Below are positions 58,984-64,000 of a stretch of DNA of 64,000 bases, in pieces. The translations under genes and the position numbers were made by a program. Every line of letters starts with the position of its first letter. Positions within the stretch are counted from its first letter, which is position 1. Origin of the DNA: Isoetes taiwanensis (lineage: Eukaryota > Streptophyta > Lycopodiopsida > Isoetales > Isoetaceae). The stretch is from positions 1,362,001 to 1,426,000 of the forward strand of contig JAJEKV010000026.1 in the NCBI GenBank assembly GCA_021234155.1. Reading direction: 5' to 3'. The notes beneath the pieces are model-generated. The model had not been told where the DNA came from and did not search any database. It saw only the letters and a program-made list of their open reading frames with translations.

Positions 58984-61890
58984 GAACAGTATACATCATC
59001 ACATCACATTCTCGAGGATGGCTCATCACATATCTGCATAGACAAAGATCAGCACATCACATATGGGAATCCTACCCAAGGCTCGGACTCAAGGAAATGA
59101 CTGATGGCTTGGGTCTCCAGAGTTCATTGCAGACAGAATTCATGGCAATGGATTTGGCTGGCATAAGAACATGGCTTAGGGTAGTCCACTCCATCCGCCC
59201 CTCCCCGTGCACTTTGCGAGTAGGTTGAAAAGTGTTGGGACCCGACCAGAGCTCATGGGATGCATAGCCAAAGGGGCTATTCCTGGGTTGCATCTCCCCA
59301 GTTTCGATGGGGCAGGTAGGGATCACTCCCTCCAGAGATCTACATGCTGACTCAAGGTGACTAGAGGGCCACTGCCCTTATTCGACTTGAACCCAATGGA
59401 GAGTGACACATCACTCCACGGGTGTCGAGCCCATGCCTCGTCCACACGCAGTGGCAAGCCATTAGACCTAGTCTATAGGGATCCCCGGTAGACTTTACAC
59501 ACCAGAGGGATCGTTCAGGACATGAACCTCCTTGTAAGCCAGTCTGGCCCCTTCACCCACAACCAGGTGTGGCTCTTGTACACAGGCCGAATTTACAGTG
59601 TGCTAAAGAGGCTAGCTAGGAGCATCAACTACCAGGCTTTAAGGTCTCTACCCCCCTTCCCAATACAATGAGTTCACAGAGGTACATCCTCATACATATC
59701 ACATAGAAAAACATTTAGGACCCTTAAAATTTACCCTGTTTGCAATTAATAGTCGAAAATAAAACTATAATATAAAGCTATAATATTACAGGTCGAGTAC
59801 ATCCAGCCATTCATAAATGATAACCCTTCGTCTGGCCTGCTCCTCTAGCCTGCAAAGAAATAGCAAGATTCAGCAAAAGTATGAATCATTTCTTAGAATT
59901 CGCTTTTGAATCATTTCTTAGAATTCAGAGCTATCTTTTATCCTTTCCATATAATAATAGCAGTTATCAGTTTAATGTCAGGAGTTCAATGTAGCAGTAA
60001 CTGGAATTTAGTGACTTACCTTATCCGTCCATGTATGTACGCTCTGGTAGTTGTTGAGAGCTCCAGAGATTGATGAATCCTGCTTCATGCAGATGTGTTC
60101 ATGAGCCCAGAAAATGCCTAAAGTTTAACTGCATACCAAACCAGCTTTATTCAACTAAAACCATGCTCTTGAATAAAAGCTATTAGGGTTCTATCAAACG
60201 CTAACAAGATAGAGAAAGGCTACAAACTATTGTTCGCCCCTAAATCTTACCTTGCACCATTGCTTCAACAACAACTTTAACTCTGAAACAAAGTGGTTCG
60301 TTCCACGATGTTCTATATCATACCCAAAGACAACTAATCTATTTTTTAAAGGAAAAAGGGTTTGCACAATAGCACACACCAGATTTTGTATAGGCCATGC
60401 CTAAGATCAATCGAAGATTTGCCTGTTGTAGTTGAAAGCTAATGCTCCAAATCTCTTGCCCGACAAAAATCTTGCAGACATTGGAACTTGCCAACTCCAG
60501 AAGCTAAAAGAAGTTGTGGTCTGTCTCTGCAAAAGCAGTTCTGATCTAGCAAGAGAAAGCCAGACTCATGGCGACCAGACTCATGGCGACCAGTATCAGT
60601 TCTGAAGGTTACCAGGAAATGGGAGGGCTTCTTCAGCAGGTGCTGCCGCTGCCCATGACTAACTGGGCATCATCAGGTAATGCAACGCTCAGGATGGAGC
60701 AGAAGCATTCATAACCAACACATATAATTAAGATCCACAGGGTAGAATAATAACCATGTCCATTGCTTCCTCCTTGTGCTTATTTCTCTATCGGTCCATA
60801 GCACAGAATTAAAATGCCATACAACAGAATCATAACTAAGTATCTATAATTTTTAAAGGCACAACGTCCTATAACTTGTTTGCAAAAGATTGCCCATAAC
60901 TTTAGTGCAAGACTCATCATTTCAGACCTGGAATCAAGATGGTGACAGGATAATCTCTATTACTTTCAACAGGCAGAGGCAACTTGTTGGATAGGCATAT
61001 TCACCCCTTATTCCTTAATCTACACCGTACGTAAAGTTCCTCGTTTGTGGGGTATGCAAGTACAAAATTTGCTATACTGTATAACAAGATTTGCAAAATA
61101 CTATAAGATTTGAACCAAAATACTATATGGTGTTGATTTTGTACGTGCAAAATATAATTATAGGGGCTCTCGCTGCCCTACGTCACCCCCCGTGTGAATA
61201 TGCACCCAAACCAAAGGGGGTCTAAGGGGGATTTTAATTTAAATGTGTTGGACCCAATGGTTGTGTTAATTAATGTTAATGGTAGTTATGTGTTGGTTGT
61301 TAAAGCAAACATACGTAAAAACATATAACACATGCAAAACTCCTATGATTTTCTTTCTAAAATCATGAAATAATCTGTGCCTTTCCACATACAAATCCTT
61401 GTGATATAAAATATCAATTTCATTGTGTTGATTATTTCTATTTGCTTCCTATAAATATCCAAGTTGGAGCACCTGCAGTTGTTTAGTGGGTAAATCTTTG
61501 TAATAATACATCGATACAATATGAAACAACATATATATATGAAATGGTAATAAAATAACCATGATATGGTATTATAATAATCGGTGTCGAGATGCTATAG
61601 TTTTAAATACTTGAAGTATTAGATCTTTTTCCAAAGAATCACAAAAGGTCCATAGCCAACCCAAAAGGTGAATGAAATCGAAAACAAATCACTTGTCGAA
61701 CCCAAAAGTGAATGAAACTAAAAACAAATTACTCGTGGAGCAATCAGAGACGAAAGGGGAAAAAGAACACGAAAAATGAATGAGCTCGGGATCATAGAGC
61801 AAGGGTAAGGGCGCACTTGGAGCAGAGGAGTGGAGGGAGAGAGGCGGGGCACTGAGCCGAGCTCGGCTCCTTCAAGAAAAAAAAACAAGA
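58984..61890. other. Unassigned region, no supported gene
   Basis: 2.9 kb without recognisable coding. 58984-59830 is unusually GC-rich for the neighbourhood and may be an old LTR or retroelement leader. Short tandem duplications occur at about 59884-59932 (gaatcatttcttagaattc twice) and at 60567-60596 (cagactcatggcgac twice). No primer-binding site, tail or inverted ends found. Confidence 0.4.
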
Positions 61891-61899
61891 ACAAAAAGC

Positions 61900-62760
61900 A
61901 AAAGCCGAACACGCCGAATGTGCCCGCCATATTGGAGCCGAAGCTCTGCATCTTCGCCGGACTTGTTTCGCTCCAATATGACAATCCATGCACACTCGAA
62001 GATTTTTCGTGGCTCATATAAGAGTACACGGAGGCGTCTTGACAAGCCCATAAGCTACTGACTAACTTCTCGCAGTGTCCACACAAAGCATCTTCTTTTT
62101 CTTCATCCGCCATTTGCTTGCAATACCATGTTAAGCTTTGGTGTATAACCGGCCCTCTTTTATTTTATTACTTAACATTTTCAAAGATGTTAGATATTTT
62201 ATCACTCTCGGGGTGACTTTTATCACCAACAATAAACTCATGCACCTTATTATTAACCTCTATCCATGCCTTGGCGATTTCTTCCAATCATGTGCATGAA
62301 ACCTTAGTTCTTCAATTTTCTCGGCATCTTTTACCATACCAAAGATCGAGTAAATGCGACATAAAGAACATAGCCACTTGCATCGTGTAAATCCAGTTCA
62401 ATAACTTGATCAAAGCACTCTTGACCTAGCTTCACATTTCCATATGTTCTACAGTCGTAAGCAAAGATCTCCATAAAAATCTCTGGTTTCATACATCGGA
62501 GTAAATTCGCTTCAAGCAAATATCCTCGATCGACCGAGAATGTCAATCATACAACCGTAGTGACGCAGTATCCTATGATGCCATGGTTCTCCCTCATAGA
62601 TATGAAGTGTCTTCGCCCTTCATCCACTAAGCTGCATGCATGGTCGCATGCGCCAAGGACGATGAGGAATGTCACTTCACTTGGTTTGATATATCTTGCA
62701 TATCTCCAAGACATTGCACGACCATCAAAACGTTTCCAGTTGAGCATACCCTGATATCAT
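61900..62760 (-). pseudogene. PPR-DYW RNA-editing protein, C-terminal fragment
   Basis: The minus strand encodes, in order but in shifting frames, the end of a PPR motif (GYAQ-like remnant, then IKPSEVTFLIVLGACDHA and VDEGRRHF near 62680-62600), the E region (GYLLEANLLRCMKP, CRTYGNVKLGQECFDQVIEL near 62530-62400), the E+ region (AWIEVNNKVHEFIVGDKSHP near 62265-62205) and a DYW deaminase remnant (EEKEDALCGHCEKL near 62110-62060, with the HxE motif; ATKNLRVCMDCH near 62000-61970, with CxxCH). PPR-DYW proteins edit organelle transcripts. Two in-frame TAAs, several shifts and loss of the terminal DYW make this a dead fragment. Confidence 0.85.
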
Positions 62761-62799
62761 TGCACCGATTCTGAGCTAGTAATAATGCGAGATATACTC

Positions 62800-62980
62800 A
62801 ACCTCGGCCGTTCTACGCCAGAGCCCATCCCCGTGACCACAGTTTTCCCATGTGATGATAAGCACGATTGTCAAACAACTCAAAAACTTGACTCATTTGG
62901 CTGATGAATAGAAGCAACAACAGTTAAGCCCATCTCGGCTAAGCTTCTCAACGTTTGGGTAACGAAAAAGCGAGAGGCAA
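62800..62980 (-). pseudogene. ABCG half-transporter nucleotide-binding fragment
   Basis: On the minus strand, FFVTQTLRSLAEMGLTVVAS then IHQP (62978-62894), with FELFDN in the next frame (62890-62870) and a degenerate GKTVV-like segment (about 62850). This is the H-loop region of white-type ABCG proteins; FFVTQTLR...VIASIHQPSS is characteristic of the plant ABCG11/12 group that exports cuticular lipids. Walker A, the signature motif and Walker B are absent. The fragment stops about 50 bp before the PPR fragment and has the same orientation. Confidence 0.7.
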
Positions 62981-63796
62981 TCTGCACAATCTGAATCAAA
63001 TCATCGAGATCATTCATATGCCAAAAGCATCTGCGGGCGAATAATTCATATGAATTGCTAACGTAAGTGGTTTTATGCTACCTATTGGTTCTCTAAATCC
63101 CTTCACTAGTAAAACCTAGAAGCTTGGCCGGGAATTGAAGCTTGTCCCCGTAATTTCATTTGTAAATCAAACCTGGTCATGGCAAAGCAAAAGCTAGTAG
63201 TTTAATCGAATCGACCTGTTCAAGAACTCGATATGTTCATAGCAAGCAACTCCTATTCACGATTCTCTGATGATTTGGCAGGCGGACAAGACATTGGCGG
63301 GTGGAATCCCGTCCAGGATTTTGGATGCCGGACAAGAAAATTTTGATCCTGGGCTCCATTAGCGTGATACGACATTCATGCCATCGCCAAATAGCCATCA
63401 GAGAACTGTGGCCATAGCGAGAACAAAACTGCCAGAAATGGTCCTCTAAATCCCTTCTCCACGAACCCTAAACTCCAACCCTAAAGTTGAATGCCTCGTT
63501 GCTTGCATGGCCTCCATTAAATTAAATTAATTAAGTTTTTAAGGAACAAAAACATGCAAGGCAAAACCATAGATAAAATGCCATTTAAATATGAGAATCC
63601 AGTGTGCACTCTAGATATACTGATTAGTATGCCTCGTGCAATACGCCCATGAAATCATATAAAAACCATGCCAAAAAGCGTATAAAATCACAAAAAAAAA
63701 CCCCTGTTATAATGCTACATATTACAATAAGTGACCATACACAAAGCACCTTTGTAGTTCTCACAACCCAGAATTGTACAGCTTAATTCTATTTCT
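62981..63796. other. Intergenic, no supported gene
   Basis: No recognisable domain on either strand. It may include further diverged parts of the captured fragments to the left. The motif ccctaaactccaaccctaaa near 63466 is a plant telobox-like run but too short to interpret. Confidence 0.4.
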
Positions 63797-64000
63797 ATGT
63801 CGTTCTTCCTTATGGTTTCTCTTGCTGCATGGATTTCCAATCCCATCTGCATGAATGAAATGGAGTTGGAACTGTGGCAAGCCAGTCTAGCTAGTAAAAT
63901 CCGCCAGCTGCAGTGGAAATCGAATGCTTGGACCTCCTGGCTATGGAACAGGGATGCCCAAAATCAGAGCTTGCTTGAAAGCTTGCGCAAGGAAGAACAA
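63797..64000 (+). CDS. Open reading frame running off the window end
   Basis: ATG at 63797 opens a frame of 68 codons with no stop before the window ends. The N-terminus MSFFLMVSLAAWISNPIC is hydrophobic and could be a signal peptide or anchor. It is followed by a Trp-, Gln- and Leu-rich stretch (ELWQASLASKIRQLQWKSNA, then SLLESLRKEEQ) that could be helical. I do not recognise it. An internal Met (MELELWQ, 63859) is an alternative start. It may equally be an exon or chance frame. Confidence 0.3.
   Translation, partial: MSFFLMVSLAAWISNPICMNEMELELWQASLASKIRQLQWKSNAWTSWLWNRDAQNQSLLESLRKEEQ

Noticed and set aside
58984-59830. rRNA or organelle-derived segment
   Set aside because: GC-rich, but with no recognisable rRNA core motifs or organelle genes.

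Overview
This is eukaryotic nuclear DNA, almost certainly from a land plant with a large, transposon-rich genome. The support is a broken PPR-DYW organelle RNA-editing gene, a fragment resembling plant ABCG11/12-type transporters, a chromodomain Ty3/gypsy element, an intron-containing hAT transposase, LINEs with variable microsatellite tails and a SINE-like insertion. A fern or other seed-free plant is possible, but the sequence alone does not prove it. No intact host gene, rRNA, tRNA, CRISPR array or bacterial-type operon was found.

Layout. 1-7130: two ~3.56 kb inverted arms forming a giant palindrome with its apex near 3565. The arms are built of short repeated hairpin modules and have no credible gene; related material runs on to about 9.7 kb. 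9708-13780: a nearly full-length but badly broken LINE on the minus strand, with candidate target-site duplications. 14209-14306: an interrupted TTAGGC-type hexanucleotide array. 15290-16476: rearranged blocks of the palindrome family, ending in a 76-bp perfect palindrome. 16481-20941: a 1.7 kb segment present twice, 2737 bp apart, carrying an unrecognised conserved reading frame. 21112-21183: a 72-bp LINE 3' end with target-site duplications. 25271-26755: the 3' half of a second LINE. 28.5-29.3 kb: an LTR primer-binding-site remnant, hairpins and a minisatellite.

30332-55247 is a direct tandem duplication of a 12.46 kb unit. Each unit holds a SINE-like insertion, a frameshifted zinc-finger gene, a miniature LTR element, a long gypsy 3' LTR, gypsy integrase plus chromodomain, and the edge of a hAT element. 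The complete hAT (54624-58975) spans the right boundary of the second copy. 58984-61.9 kb holds nothing recognised. 61.9-63.0 kb holds a PPR-DYW fragment abutting an ABCG fragment in the same orientation. A reading frame without homology runs off the right end.

Two points matter to any user. First, the copies of the duplicated segments, and the palindrome arms, differ mainly at CAG/CTG (CHG) sites and in homopolymers. The damage is patchy and often complementary between copies. This looks like uncorrected long-read consensus error at methylated CHG sites more than evolution, so many frameshifts called here may not be real. Second, the 3' ends of three LINE copies share a two-part stem-loop whose central base pair covaries (A-T, C-G, G-T). 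This is good evidence for a selected RNA structure at the LINE 3' end, and it is the most interesting biological signal in the window. I did not find a convincing new multi-gene system.
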